A stretch of 64,000 bases of DNA from Ignavibacteriota bacterium (GTDB lineage: Bacteria; Bacteroidota; Ignavibacteria; Ignavibacteriales; Ignavibacteriaceae): positions 2,465,001 through 2,529,000 of the forward strand of contig CP053446.1 of assembly GCA_013285405.1 (NCBI GenBank), read 5' to 3'. How positions within the stretch are numbered: the first letter of the stretch is position 1; each line of letters starts with the position of its first letter. Below are positions 30,711-39,473 of the stretch, piece after piece. Under the pieces are notes generated by a model that did no database searches, had not been told where the DNA came from, and was given only the letters and a program-made list of their open reading frames with translations. The position numbers were made by a program, and so were the translations under genes.

Positions 30711-32696
30711 ATGATAAAATACATTTTTACAATTGTTCTTCTAACATCTTTCATTCTGATTGCTCAGGATGAATACAAACCCTGGATTAAAACTGAAAGA
30801 GAAAGACACGCCAGATCAATGCAAATGTCAAAAGTTCTCTATCCGGGAGATACTAAAATAGATGTCACTTATTATGGTCTCGATTTAACAATCACCACAA
30901 GCCCGAATTATCTCACAGGCAGAATTATAATCGGAGTTAAGGCAGATACAACAACTATCAACTCTTGTTTTTTGGATCTGAGAAGTTTTTTAATTGTAGA
31001 TTCAGTTTTGATCAATGGTTTATCTGCATTATTCACACATACAAATAATCTTATCAATATCACACTTGATCAAACTTACAATGAAGGAGAATCCTTTACA
31101 CTTGAAGTTTTTTACCGTGGTGTACCAAGCGGGACTAATTTCGGTGGTTTTGATTTTAGTACACATAATGGTTCACCAATTATATCAACTTTGAGTGAAG
31201 CATTCAGTGGTCCGTATTGGTGGCCTCAGAAAGATACGCCCGGAGACAAAGCAGATTCATCTGATGTTTGGATGACTGTTGCAAGCAATTTAATTGGTGT
31301 ATCAAATGGAACTCTTGAAAGTGTTGTTGATAATGGGAATGGAACAAAAACATATCACTGGAAAAATCACTATAGCATCGCTAATTATTTAATTTCACTT
31401 GCTATTTCAAATTATACTCAGTACGATACTTATTATCATTACGGTCAATCAGATTCAATGGTGATAATGAATTTTATTTATCCTGAAAATTTCAACTATG
31501 TAAAACCCATTGTTGAAGAAACTGATGAGATGATAACAGTATTCGCAAACCGATATGGTGAATATCCTTTTATTCAGGAAAAATACGGACATGCAGAATT
31601 TGAATGGGGTGGAGCTATGGAACATCAAACCTGTACTTCTATGGGCTTCTGGGGATCGGGAGTTATTTCTCACGAACTTGCTCATCAGTGGTACGGTGAT
31701 ATGATTACCTGCGCAGACTGGCATAACATCTGGCTTAACGAAGGTTTCGCAACTTACTCTGAAGCAGTTTATGTTGAAGCAAAGAGCGGTAAAGCAGCTT
31801 ATAATTCTCAGATATTATCAGAAATGAACAGCGCAAAAAATGCACAGGGAAGTGTCTGGGTACAGGATATTTCAAATGAATGGGAAATTTTTGATGGTTC
31901 GCGAACATATTCAAAAGGTTGTGTTGTTCTTCATATGCTCAGAGGTGTTGTTGGTGATTCAACATTTTTTGATATTACAAGAACATACAGCGCACATCCT
32001 TCAGTTTCTTATGGAGTTGCAACTACAGAAGACTTTCAGGCAATTGCTGAGAGTGTTTACGGTCAGAGTCTCGATTACTTCTTCCAGGAATGGATTTACG
32101 GGGAGAACGAACCGACTTATACAGTTGGTTGGAATAAATCCTTCGTAGGTGGTGATGTTTATAATATTTCGCTCAACATAAACCAGGTAGTAAATTCCAA
32201 TCCTTCTTTCTTCACAATGCCAGTGCAGATCAGAATCAATACTACTCTAGGAGATACAACCGTTACTTTATTTAACAATGCACAGACTCAGAACTTTCAA
32301 TTCCAGGTTATTGGAAACCCAGGATCAATTGTATTTGATCCCGGTAACTGGATTCTGAAAAACAATACCATCATCACCGAAGTTGAAAATATCAGCCAGC
32401 CATTTAGCTATGGTCTCGAACAGAATTACCCGAATCCGTTCAATCCATCAACTACGATTGAGTTCAGCATTCCGCAAAACGGTTTTGTTACAATTAAGGT
32501 ATTTAATGTTCTCGGAAAAGAAATTGCAACTTTGATAAATGAGCAGGTTATGGCTGGAAAACACAAAATAGATTTTAATGCTACAGGACTGAGCAGTGGA
32601 GTTTATTTTTATAAATTGCTTGTCTCGGATTTGCAAAGCAAAGACGGAAAAATGGAAAATTTTGCGGAGACAAGGAAGATGATCCTCCTCCGATAA
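30711..32696 (+). CDS. M1 family aminopeptidase with T9SS sorting domain
   Basis: A 661-aa secreted aminopeptidase of the gluzincin type. The zinc motif HELAHQWYGD starts near residue 321 with the third ligand in NEGFATYSE near 344; the exopeptidase motif appears as GGAMEH near 300, where most relatives have GAMEN. The signal peptide is short (cleavage after LIAQ). The C-terminal 90 residues are a T9SS sorting domain (QNYPNPFNPSTTIEFSIP to MILLR). It should clip N-terminal residues from peptides outside the cell, complementing the divergent endopeptidase. A strong hairpin follows the gene. Confidence 0.93.
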   Translation: MIKYIFTIVLLTSFILIAQDEYKPWIKTERERHARSMQMSKVLYPGDTKIDVTYYGLDLTITTSPNYLTGRIIIGVKADTTTINSCFLDLRSFLIVDSVLINGLSALFTHTNNLINITLDQTYNEGESFTLEVFYRGVPSGTNFGGFDFSTHNGSPIISTLSEAFSGPYWWPQKDTPGDKADSSDVWMTVASNLIGVSNGTLESVVDNGNGTKTYHWKNHYSIANYLISLAISNYTQYDTYYHYGQSDSMVIMNFIYPENFNYVKPIVEETDEMITVFANRYGEYPFIQEKYGHAEFEWGGAMEHQTCTSMGFWGSGVISHELAHQWYGDMITCADWHNIWLNEGFATYSEAVYVEAKSGKAAYNSQILSEMNSAKNAQGSVWVQDISNEWEIFDGSRTYSKGCVVLHMLRGVVGDSTFFDITRTYSAHPSVSYGVATTEDFQAIAESVYGQSLDYFFQEWIYGENEPTYTVGWNKSFVGGDVYNISLNINQVVNSNPSFFTMPVQIRINTTLGDTTVTLFNNAQTQNFQFQVIGNPGSIVFDPGNWILKNNTIITEVENISQPFSYGLEQNYPNPFNPSTTIEFSIPQNGFVTIKVFNVLGKEIATLINEQVMAGKHKIDFNATGLSSGVYFYKLLVSDLQSKDGKMENFAETRKMILLR

Positions 32697-32733
32697 ACCT
32701 TCGTCGGACAGGTACTTCTCAAATAATCCAGCC

Positions 32734-32764
32734 TTGACAAGGTAAGTTCAAATTCTTAATTTTG
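32734..32764 (+). promoter_or_regulatory. Bacteroidetes-type promoter upstream of greA
   Basis: TTG at 32734-32736, 20 bases, TAATTTTG at 32757-32764. The predicted start, near 32770, falls in the left arm of the hairpin at 32768-32798, so greA RNA would begin with, or within, that hairpin. Confidence 0.55.
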
Positions 32765-32767
32765 CCC

Positions 32768-32807
32768 TGCCACTGTCCTGATATTCAGGACGGTGGCAAT
32801 TTTTTTT
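32768..32807 (+). terminator. Strong hairpin with T tract: M1 peptidase terminator or greA leader attenuator
   Basis: TGCCACTGTCCTG pairs with CAGGACGGTGGCA (one mismatch) around ATATT, followed by eight T. It ends only 21 bases before the greA start codon. It terminates readthrough from the aminopeptidase gene, but its position after the likely greA promoter means it may also act on greA transcripts. Confidence 0.85.
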
Positions 32808-32827
32808 ATCAAATCAAAAGGATAGAA

Positions 32828-33304
32828 ATGGCAGATGGAAACTTTGTTTATCTCACAAGAGAGAGAATAATCGAGATTGAAAAGGAACTATTAGAAATGA
32901 AAACCAACGGCAGAAAAGCAATGGCAGAAAAAATTGCTGAAGCTCGTGCTCACGGTGACCTTTCTGAAAATGCTGAATATGATGCCGCAAAAGAAGAACA
33001 GGGATTGTTTGAATTAAAAATTGCAAAGATTGAAGACATGCTTTCGCGTGCACGAGAGATTGATCCCTCACAATTTGAAGAGGACAAAGTGCATATTCTA
33101 TCCAAAGTAAAAATTAAAAACCTGAAAAACGGAAAAATGTTTGATTACCTGCTTGTATCTCCCGAAGAAGCAGATTTTCAGGCAGGAAAAATTTCTATCA
33201 CTTCTCCTGTAGGGAAAGGATTGTTGGGAACTCAAGTTGGAGATAAAGTGAAAATACACGCACCTGCCGGAATACTTGATTATGAGATTATTGAGATAAA
33301 CTAA
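32828..33304 (+). CDS. greA: Transcription elongation factor GreA
   Basis: A 158-aa GreA of normal length. The N-terminal coiled coil (residues about 10-75) carries the acidic tip motif HGDLSENAEYDAAKEEQ; the C-terminal FKBP-like domain ends with the conserved SPVGKGLLGTQVGD segment. GreA enters the RNA polymerase secondary channel and stimulates cleavage of backtracked RNA. The true start is ATG 32828, after AAAGGATAG; an upstream in-frame start at 32762 would read through the terminator hairpin and is not credible. Confidence 0.97.
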   Translation: MADGNFVYLTRERIIEIEKELLEMKTNGRKAMAEKIAEARAHGDLSENAEYDAAKEEQGLFELKIAKIEDMLSRAREIDPSQFEEDKVHILSKVKIKNLKNGKMFDYLLVSPEEADFQAGKISITSPVGKGLLGTQVGDKVKIHAPAGILDYEIIEIN

Positions 33305-33337
33305 ATTTTTAAGATTAATTATTACTTATAGAGTTTT

Positions 33338-33419
33338 GTCATTCTGGTTTGTCCAGAATTTTAAGATCGATAGGATCAGATTCCGGACTGTCCGTCAATT
33401 GCTGGTTCGCTGGAATGAC
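33338..33419. repeat. REP/MITE-like palindromic element
   Basis: An 82-bp element with GTCATTC at its left end and GAATGAC at its right, plus an internal CGGACTGTCCG palindrome. It lies between greA and tilS. The form resembles short dispersed intergenic palindromes common in Ignavibacteria and other genomes. Only this copy is in the window. Confidence 0.4.
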
Positions 33420-33487
33420 TTAAATACTATGAGTCTTTAAAATATCCTTTTTCCATAAGTTTGTTAACACAATTCATCTCTACATAA

Positions 33488-34861
33488 ATGATAAAAACCA
33501 TCGAACAAAAAGCACTGAAGTTTATTGATGAAAATCATCTCATTGATTTTGGCGATAAAATCCTCGTTGCATTGAGTGGTGGGGCAGATTCAGTTTTCCT
33601 TCTTTCATTTCTACTAAAATTTAAAAAGCGATTCAGGATTAAGTTAGCAGCGTTTCATTTAAACCATAAGCTTCGGGGTAAATCCGCTGATGACGATGAA
33701 AAATTCTGCAAAGATTTTTGTTCGGAAAATAATGTGCCGTTTGTAAGTGTCTCAAACGAAGTAAAAGCTAATGCCAAGAAATCTAAACTTTCGATCGAGG
33801 AAGCCGCGAGAAAAATCCGCTATCAGGAATTACAAAAAGCTGCAACGAAACTTGGCTGCAATAAAATTGCCACAGCACACAACTCAAGTGATAATGTTGA
33901 AACCATTCTTTTGAATTTGTTTAAAGGTGCAGGATTAAAAGGGCTATCAGGTATTCCTGTAAAAAGAGAAAATATAATTCGACCGATCCTTAGTCTTACT
34001 TCAGATGAAATCAGAAAGTATCTGGTGCAAAATAAAATTCATTTTCGGATTGACGAAAGCAACCTTAAATCTGATTATGAAAGAAATTTTTTGCGTAATA
34101 AAATTATTCCAGAGTTAAAAAAGAGATTGAATCCGCAGCTTGAAGAGAAGATCAGTAAAACATCGAAAATAATTTCAGAGATCAGTTTGGTAGTAGAGAA
34201 AGAGATTGAAAAGCTGGAAAGAAATGCTGTTATTAAAAAAGACGGGAAGGTCTTTATTAACTTAAACAAATTTTCAAAACGTGATAGAAACTTTGTGGGA
34301 GTTTTTTTAAAATCACTAATCGAAAGAAATTTCAGAATTGAACTTTCATCAGCGAATATTTGTGATCTGACGAATCTGATAAATTCGCAATCAGGTAAAT
34401 CAATTCATCTGAAAGAAAAAGTATCTGCACTCAGAGAAAGAGATAAATTAGTAATCTGCAAAAATCTTATTGATAAAAATAATACTGTCTTTCTTGTAAG
34501 CGCAGATGAGAAAATTGAACTTAATGGCACAGAGTTTTCAATTGAAGAAGTAAACAAGAAAATGATTAAGTTCACTAATAATAAATTTTCAGAATTTATT
34601 TCCGGAGATGGACTGGGAAAGAAATTTGAAATCAGGAGATGGAGAGAGGGAGATAAGTTTCAACCAATTGGAATGAAAGGCACAAAGAAGTTATCCGACT
34701 TTCTATCAGATGTAAAAATATCATCAGTTGATAAAAAAGATCAGTACGTTTTAACTAATTCAGGAAAAATTGTTTGGGTAATTGGATTACGTCTTGATGA
34801 AACATTTAAGGTTACACCCGGAACAAAGAGGATTTTCAAACTAACTTTAAAAGTAAAGTGA
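33488..34861 (+). CDS. tilS: tRNA(Ile)-lysidine synthetase
   Basis: A 457-aa enzyme that converts C34 of the tRNA-Ile CAT anticodon to lysidine using ATP and lysine. The PP-loop SGGADS lies near residue 29, with FHLNHKLRGKSADDD and TAHNSSDNVETILLN following. The N-terminal catalytic domain is joined to a linker and the C-terminal TilS domain (RRWREGDKFQPIGMKGTKKL). Its stop overlaps the hpt start. A TAAGTTTG at 33456-33463 could be the -7 element of the tilS-hpt-ftsH operon, without a good -33. Confidence 0.95.
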   Translation: MIKTIEQKALKFIDENHLIDFGDKILVALSGGADSVFLLSFLLKFKKRFRIKLAAFHLNHKLRGKSADDDEKFCKDFCSENNVPFVSVSNEVKANAKKSKLSIEEAARKIRYQELQKAATKLGCNKIATAHNSSDNVETILLNLFKGAGLKGLSGIPVKRENIIRPILSLTSDEIRKYLVQNKIHFRIDESNLKSDYERNFLRNKIIPELKKRLNPQLEEKISKTSKIISEISLVVEKEIEKLERNAVIKKDGKVFINLNKFSKRDRNFVGVFLKSLIERNFRIELSSANICDLTNLINSQSGKSIHLKEKVSALRERDKLVICKNLIDKNNTVFLVSADEKIELNGTEFSIEEVNKKMIKFTNNKFSEFISGDGLGKKFEIRRWREGDKFQPIGMKGTKKLSDFLSDVKISSVDKKDQYVLTNSGKIVWVIGLRLDETFKVTPGTKRIFKLTLKVK

Positions 34862-35415
34862 CTGCATCTGAAAAATTAGTAATAGGCAGCGATGAATTCA
34901 TTCTTCTTTTTTCAGAAGAGCAAATTCAAAACAGGATTAAAGAACTTGCGCACCAGATTTCATCAGATTATAAATCAAGTTTACCTGTTTTCATTGGTGT
35001 ATTAAACGGTTCATTTCTTTTTATGTCTGATCTGATTAGATATCTGACCATCAATTGTGAAATTGATTTCTTCAAACTATCAAGTTATGGTGATGCAAAA
35101 ATCTCTTCCGGTGATGTGAAGCTGCTCAAAGAGCTCAACTGCGAGGTAAACCACAGAGATATAATAATTGTTGAAGATATTGTTGATACTGGATTATCTA
35201 TAAAGTATATAGCGGAACTTTTTGCCGAAAAAAGTCCGAATAGTATGAAAGTAGTTTCACTTCTGGTGAAGCCCGGAAGCCTGAAATATAACGTGAAAAT
35301 TGATTATATTGGCTTTAAAATTCCTGATAAATTCGTAATCGGTTATGGTCTGGACTTTGCTCAGAAATACCGGAATTTACGTGGAATTTACGTTTTAAAA
35401 GAAAATGGAGATTAA
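34858..35415 (+). CDS. hpt: Hypoxanthine phosphoribosyltransferase
   Basis: A 185-aa purine salvage enzyme. The PRPP-binding motif is [13 protein letters not shown] near residues 102-114, and the C-terminal [14 protein letters not shown] segment is typical. It joins hypoxanthine or guanine to PRPP. It starts at GTG 34858, overlapping the tilS stop by four bases (GTGA). The tilS-hpt-ftsH order is conserved in many bacteria. Confidence 0.95.
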   Translation: MTASEKLVIGSDEFILLFSEEQIQNRIKELAHQISSDYKSSLPVFIGVLNGSFLFMSDLIRYLTINCEIDFFKLSSYGDAKISSGDVKLLKELNCEVNHRDIIIVEDIVDTGLSIKYIAELFAEKSPNSMKVVSLLVKPGSLKYNVKIDYIGFKIPDKFVIGYGLDFAQKYRNLRGIYVLKENGD

Positions 35416-35423
35416 ACTTTTTA

Positions 35424-37502
35424 ATGAATATAGATTTTAAAAAATTTTTTATGACTGATAATAATGAAAATAAAAAGCCACCTAAAAATCCGAAAGGATC
35501 GGGCCCAAACAAACCTGATGATAACTTTGATTGGTCAAAAGTTCTTAAAATGGTATTCGGATGGGGAGCGGTTATTGTTGCGGCAATAATCGTTATGCAG
35601 GTTTTCAGAACCACACAAGAACAGTACGTTGATATTCCATTTGCTGAATACCGCAGACTTCTGAATGATACTGATAAAATTAAAGAAGCAACTATAACTA
35701 AATCAGACATTAATGATTATTTCTTCCGCGCTGAATTAACATCCGAAACTTCTGTAAAGATTAACGGAACTGAAACTAAAGTTAAAGCTATTTCGGTTTA
35801 CATTCCCGAACCAATAATCAAAGAAGAAGAAACACTCTGGAAAGAAAAGGGAATAAATTATTCATTCGACAAACAATCGAGCGAATGGTTGAATGTTCTT
35901 CTCGGATTTCTTCCATGGCTGCTTATAATAGCAATCTGGATAATTATTATGAGAAGAATGCAGGGACAAGGTGGCGGCTCAAGAGGAATTTTTTCATTCG
36001 GTAAAAGCAAAGCAAAACTAATCAGTCAGTCAAGTCAGCGTGTTACGTTTCGCGATGTCGCCGGAGCTGATGAAGCAAAAGTTGAGCTTCAGGAAATAAT
36101 CGAATTTCTTAAAGAACCTACTAAGTTCCAAAAACTTGGTGGAAAAATTCCACGCGGTGTACTTTTGCTCGGACCTCCGGGAACAGGCAAAACTTTACTT
36201 GCTCGTGCTGTTGCAGGTGAAGCTGGCGTACCATTTTTCTCAATCAGTGGTGCAGATTTCGTTGAAATGTTCGTTGGTGTGGGTGCAAGCCGTGTTCGTG
36301 ATCTTTTTGAACAAGGAAAAAAGAATGCACCTTGTATAATTTTTATTGATGAAATTGATGCAGTCGGAAGACACCGCGGAGCCGGACTCGGCGGTGGTCA
36401 CGATGAAAGAGAACAAACATTAAATCAATTACTTGTTGAGATGGATGGCTTCGAGCAAAACAGCGGAGTTATTATAATCGCAGCAACCAATCGTCCTGAT
36501 GTACTAGACCCGGCTTTATTAAGACCGGGAAGATTTGACAGACAGGTTGTAGTTGACCGACCTGATGTGAAAGGTCGTGAAGGAATTTTGAAAGTTCACA
36601 CAAGAAATATTCCTCTGGAAGAAAAAGTTAATCTTGAAGTACTTGCAAAAGGAACTCCCGGGCTTGCTGGTGCAGAACTAGCAAATCTTGTCAATGAAGC
36701 TGCTCTGCTTGCGGCAAGGAAGAACAAGAAAAAAGTTGAAATGTCAGACTTTGAGGAAGCAAAAGATAAAGTGATGATGGGGATGGAACGAAAGAGTATG
36801 ATTATTTCAGAAGAAGAAAAGAAAACCACCGCATATCATGAAATTGGTCACGTACTTGTTGCCAGAATGATTCCGGAAGCTGATCCGGTTCATAAAGTTA
36901 CTATTATTCCGAGAGGACGTGCGCTTGGTGTTACAAGCTATCTTCCAATCGATGAGAAACATACATATTCAAAAGAATATCTTGAAGCAGTAATTACTTA
37001 TGCACTTGGTGGTCGTGCTGCTGAGAAAATTGTTTTCGATCACTATACGACCGGTGCAGGAAATGATATAGAAAAAGCAACAAACATTGCACGTAAAATG
37101 GTATGTGAATGGGGAATGAGTGATAAGATGGGTCCGATGAGTTACGGTGCAAAGGAAGAGGAAATATTTTTAGGAAGAGAAATTCAGAAGCATCGCGACT
37201 ACAGTGAAAAAACTGCAATAGAAATAGATGAAGAAGTTCGGGGAATAATAAATAATTCGATGAATCGGGCTGAGAAGATTTTAAGAGATAATATCGATTT
37301 GCTTCATAAACTTTCAATGGAACTTCTGGAACGCGAAATTCTTGACTCCGAAGAAATTGAAAGAATAATAAAAGGTGAAGAATTGCCTCCTATTCCTGTT
37401 ATTCCGGAACCGAAAAAGGAAGAAGAAATTCCTGAACACGTTAAGGCAATGATTCAGCAGCGAAAGCAGAAGGATGCTTCTGTAAAAGATGACGCAAATT
37501 GA
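35424..37502 (+). CDS. ftsH: ATP-dependent zinc metalloprotease FtsH
   Basis: A 692-aa membrane protease. Two membrane helices (about residues 33-55 and 157-178) bracket a periplasmic domain. The AAA domain has Walker A GPPGTGKT near residue 250, Walker [12 protein letters not shown] and the SRH region [19 protein letters not shown]. The M41 protease domain has the zinc motif HEIGH near residue 472. It degrades unassembled membrane proteins and some regulators. The last 14 bases overlap the next gene, indicating coupling. Confidence 0.97.
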   Translation: MNIDFKKFFMTDNNENKKPPKNPKGSGPNKPDDNFDWSKVLKMVFGWGAVIVAAIIVMQVFRTTQEQYVDIPFAEYRRLLNDTDKIKEATITKSDINDYFFRAELTSETSVKINGTETKVKAISVYIPEPIIKEEETLWKEKGINYSFDKQSSEWLNVLLGFLPWLLIIAIWIIIMRRMQGQGGGSRGIFSFGKSKAKLISQSSQRVTFRDVAGADEAKVELQEIIEFLKEPTKFQKLGGKIPRGVLLLGPPGTGKTLLARAVAGEAGVPFFSISGADFVEMFVGVGASRVRDLFEQGKKNAPCIIFIDEIDAVGRHRGAGLGGGHDEREQTLNQLLVEMDGFEQNSGVIIIAATNRPDVLDPALLRPGRFDRQVVVDRPDVKGREGILKVHTRNIPLEEKVNLEVLAKGTPGLAGAELANLVNEAALLAARKNKKKVEMSDFEEAKDKVMMGMERKSMIISEEEKKTTAYHEIGHVLVARMIPEADPVHKVTIIPRGRALGVTSYLPIDEKHTYSKEYLEAVITYALGGRAAEKIVFDHYTTGAGNDIEKATNIARKMVCEWGMSDKMGPMSYGAKEEEIFLGREIQKHRDYSEKTAIEIDEEVRGIINNSMNRAEKILRDNIDLLHKLSMELLEREILDSEEIERIIKGEELPPIPVIPEPKKEEEIPEHVKAMIQQRKQKDASVKDDAN

Positions 37503-38157
37503 TAACGGTACGATTCAGTATAAAGATGAACTATTCCGAAAGCTGATTCATCTTACTTCGCTGTCCATTCCTATTGTTTACTATTTCATAACTGCAAAGA
37601 CTGCGGCAATAATTCTCGGAATCCTCACTGCAGCTGCCTTAATAATAGATTTAAGCCGTTACCTTCATCCGGAAACCGGAAAAATATTCTATAAATTTTT
37701 TGGCTTCCTGCTGCGTGAGCATGAGCTCGATCATAAAAAGAAAAATCTTAATGGCGCAACCTACGTACTAATTTCTGCTCTTATCAGTGTACTTATTTTC
37801 CCAAAGGTAATTTTCATCTCAGCTTTTTCGATTCTGATAATAAGTGATTCGCTTGCAGCATTGATTGGTAGAAAATTTGGAAAGCATAAATTTCTTTCAA
37901 AAAGTTTTGAGGGAACTTTAACTTTTTTTATTAGTGCATGCATAGTGATTTTATTTACTCCAAAAATCGGCGGTTTCTTAGAAGAATATTTGATTGGCTT
38001 TATAGCTGCATTTGTTGGTGCAATTGTAGAAAATATTTCATTCAGGCTTATCGATGATAATCTGTCAATCCCACTGTCTGTCGGATTTACGATGTGGGGA
38101 TTATACCTTGCATTACTGCCGAATCTGGAATTAACACTCTCAAATGTATCAAGGTGA
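37489..38157 (+). CDS. Polyprenol/diacylglycerol kinase-like membrane protein
   Basis: A 222-aa protein with six to seven membrane helices. FRKLIHLTS near the start and the [16 protein letters not shown] and [10 protein letters not shown] segments mark the CTP-dependent dolichol/phytol/diacylglycerol kinase family (SEC59/VTE5/DGK1 type). It probably phosphorylates a prenol or diacylglycerol using CTP; the exact substrate is unknown. It begins inside the end of ftsH and is followed by the next gene after two bases. Confidence 0.85.
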   Translation: MTQIDNGTIQYKDELFRKLIHLTSLSIPIVYYFITAKTAAIILGILTAAALIIDLSRYLHPETGKIFYKFFGFLLREHELDHKKKNLNGATYVLISALISVLIFPKVIFISAFSILIISDSLAALIGRKFGKHKFLSKSFEGTLTFFISACIVILFTPKIGGFLEEYLIGFIAAFVGAIVENISFRLIDDNLSIPLSVGFTMWGLYLALLPNLELTLSNVSR

Positions 38158-38159
38158 AT

Positions 38160-39284
38160 ATGAAACAAAAATCATCAGTATATCCGACCTGGCTGTTGCT
38201 TACAATTACAGTTGTGGTTATCGTAATTGCATTTTTGTTGTTCTTACTATTATACAATAAACCAAAGGATAGCGCAAAAGGTTCAGAAGATGAAATTTTT
38301 GTTGTGGCTGATTCTATTGAGTATGAAGCAATATCAAATTCGCTTAAATCTGTTTTTGAAAAAGAAATAACTACTCCGCAACCAGAAAAATTATACAATC
38401 TGAAAAGAATTGATTTAGACGAACTCGATAAAAATAAAAATGTAAAGAACCTCATTATCGCCGCACCAAATAATTCGGGAAGTAGCACCTCACAATTTTT
38501 AAGCAGTATAAAAGATACTTCTGTTCAAAATGAACTTAAAGCTGATTCAGAGTTTGTTGCATTTCAATATGACGTTTGGGCGAAGAACCAGATTGTTGCT
38601 GTAATATCAGCACCAAATGTTGAAGCGCTGAATGAAAATATTTTGAGCAATTCAAATAATCTGTTAAATACCTTCCAGCAAAAATCTGATGAAAGATTAA
38701 TCAGTAATCTTTATAATCCTGAGTTCGAGCAAAAAGCAGTTGAAGGAAAATTGTTAAAGGAATATGGCTGGATAATTTATGTTCAAAAAGATTTTAAAAT
38801 CCTTATAGATGACCCGAAAGAAAAATTTGTTTTAATGGAGAAAGCTCAGGGAAATGATATAAAACTTTTATACTTCATTCACTGGATTGATAACGCAGAT
38901 CCGGATTATCTGAATCAGGATTCAATAAAAATTATTCGGGACAGATTAACGAGTAAATTCTTCCAATCAGTTGGAGATTCATTTATTGTTTTTGTTTCTG
39001 AGGATGGATTTGTTGTCAATGAAGTAGATTTTAACGGAAGATATGCGTTATTTACTCAGGGTTTGTGGATGAATGAATTCGATAACAGTGGACCTTTTGT
39101 AAACTACTTTTTCTATGATGAGAAAACCGAAAGAATTTATATGATTGATGGCTCTATCTTCGCACCGAAGTATTATAAAAGAAATTTAATTCAACAAACG
39201 GATGTAACACTTCAGTCATTCAGAACAAAAGCTGAGTTGAGTAATGAAAGAATTGATGAATTGTTAAATGCAGCAGAGAAGTGA
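38160..39284 (+). CDS. DUF4837 family membrane-anchored protein
   Basis: A 374-aa protein with one N-terminal membrane helix (about residues 8-32) and a large extracytoplasmic domain of the DUF4837 type, common in Bacteroidetes and Ignavibacteria. Characteristic segments are DEIFVVADSIEYEAI, the YDVWAKNQIV strand and NGRYALFTQGLWMNEFDNSGPFVNY. Bacteroidetes members are usually lipoproteins; this one has a helix without a lipobox. Function unknown. ATG 38160 lies two bases after the kinase-like stop; an earlier in-frame ATG at 38094 lies inside that gene and is unlikely. Confidence 0.85.
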   Translation: MKQKSSVYPTWLLLTITVVVIVIAFLLFLLLYNKPKDSAKGSEDEIFVVADSIEYEAISNSLKSVFEKEITTPQPEKLYNLKRIDLDELDKNKNVKNLIIAAPNNSGSSTSQFLSSIKDTSVQNELKADSEFVAFQYDVWAKNQIVAVISAPNVEALNENILSNSNNLLNTFQQKSDERLISNLYNPEFEQKAVEGKLLKEYGWIIYVQKDFKILIDDPKEKFVLMEKAQGNDIKLLYFIHWIDNADPDYLNQDSIKIIRDRLTSKFFQSVGDSFIVFVSEDGFVVNEVDFNGRYALFTQGLWMNEFDNSGPFVNYFFYDEKTERIYMIDGSIFAPKYYKRNLIQQTDVTLQSFRTKAELSNERIDELLNAAEK

Positions 39285-39371
39285 TTTTGTTTTAAATGGA
39301 ATCTCTCCACATATGTATTTGGCATTATTTTGATCATATGAAATTAAGCAAAAATATATTTTCCTCCCCTC

Positions 39372-39412
39372 TTGACAATATCAAATCAAAAATCTATGTT
39401 CTCAGTGAGAAC
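39372..39412 (+). promoter_or_regulatory. Candidate promoter with overlapping palindromic operator
   Basis: TTGACA (39372-39377), 17 bases, TATGTT (39395-39400), then the perfect 15-bp palindrome GTTCTCAGTGAGAAC (39398-39412) across the -10 and start region. It lies upstream of the three-gene secreted cluster. It does not follow the TTG-N20-TAnnTTTG pattern, so a different sigma factor or chance is possible. Confidence 0.35.
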
Positions 39413-39473
39413 AAAAAAATATTGTAAATGTAATACAAAATGAAGCCTTTATGGGAGAAATTCAAAAACATAA

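Noticed and set aside
32762-33304. An extended greA starting at 32762
   Set aside because: The extra 22 codons translate a terminator hairpin; GreA homology and a ribosome-binding site start at 32828.
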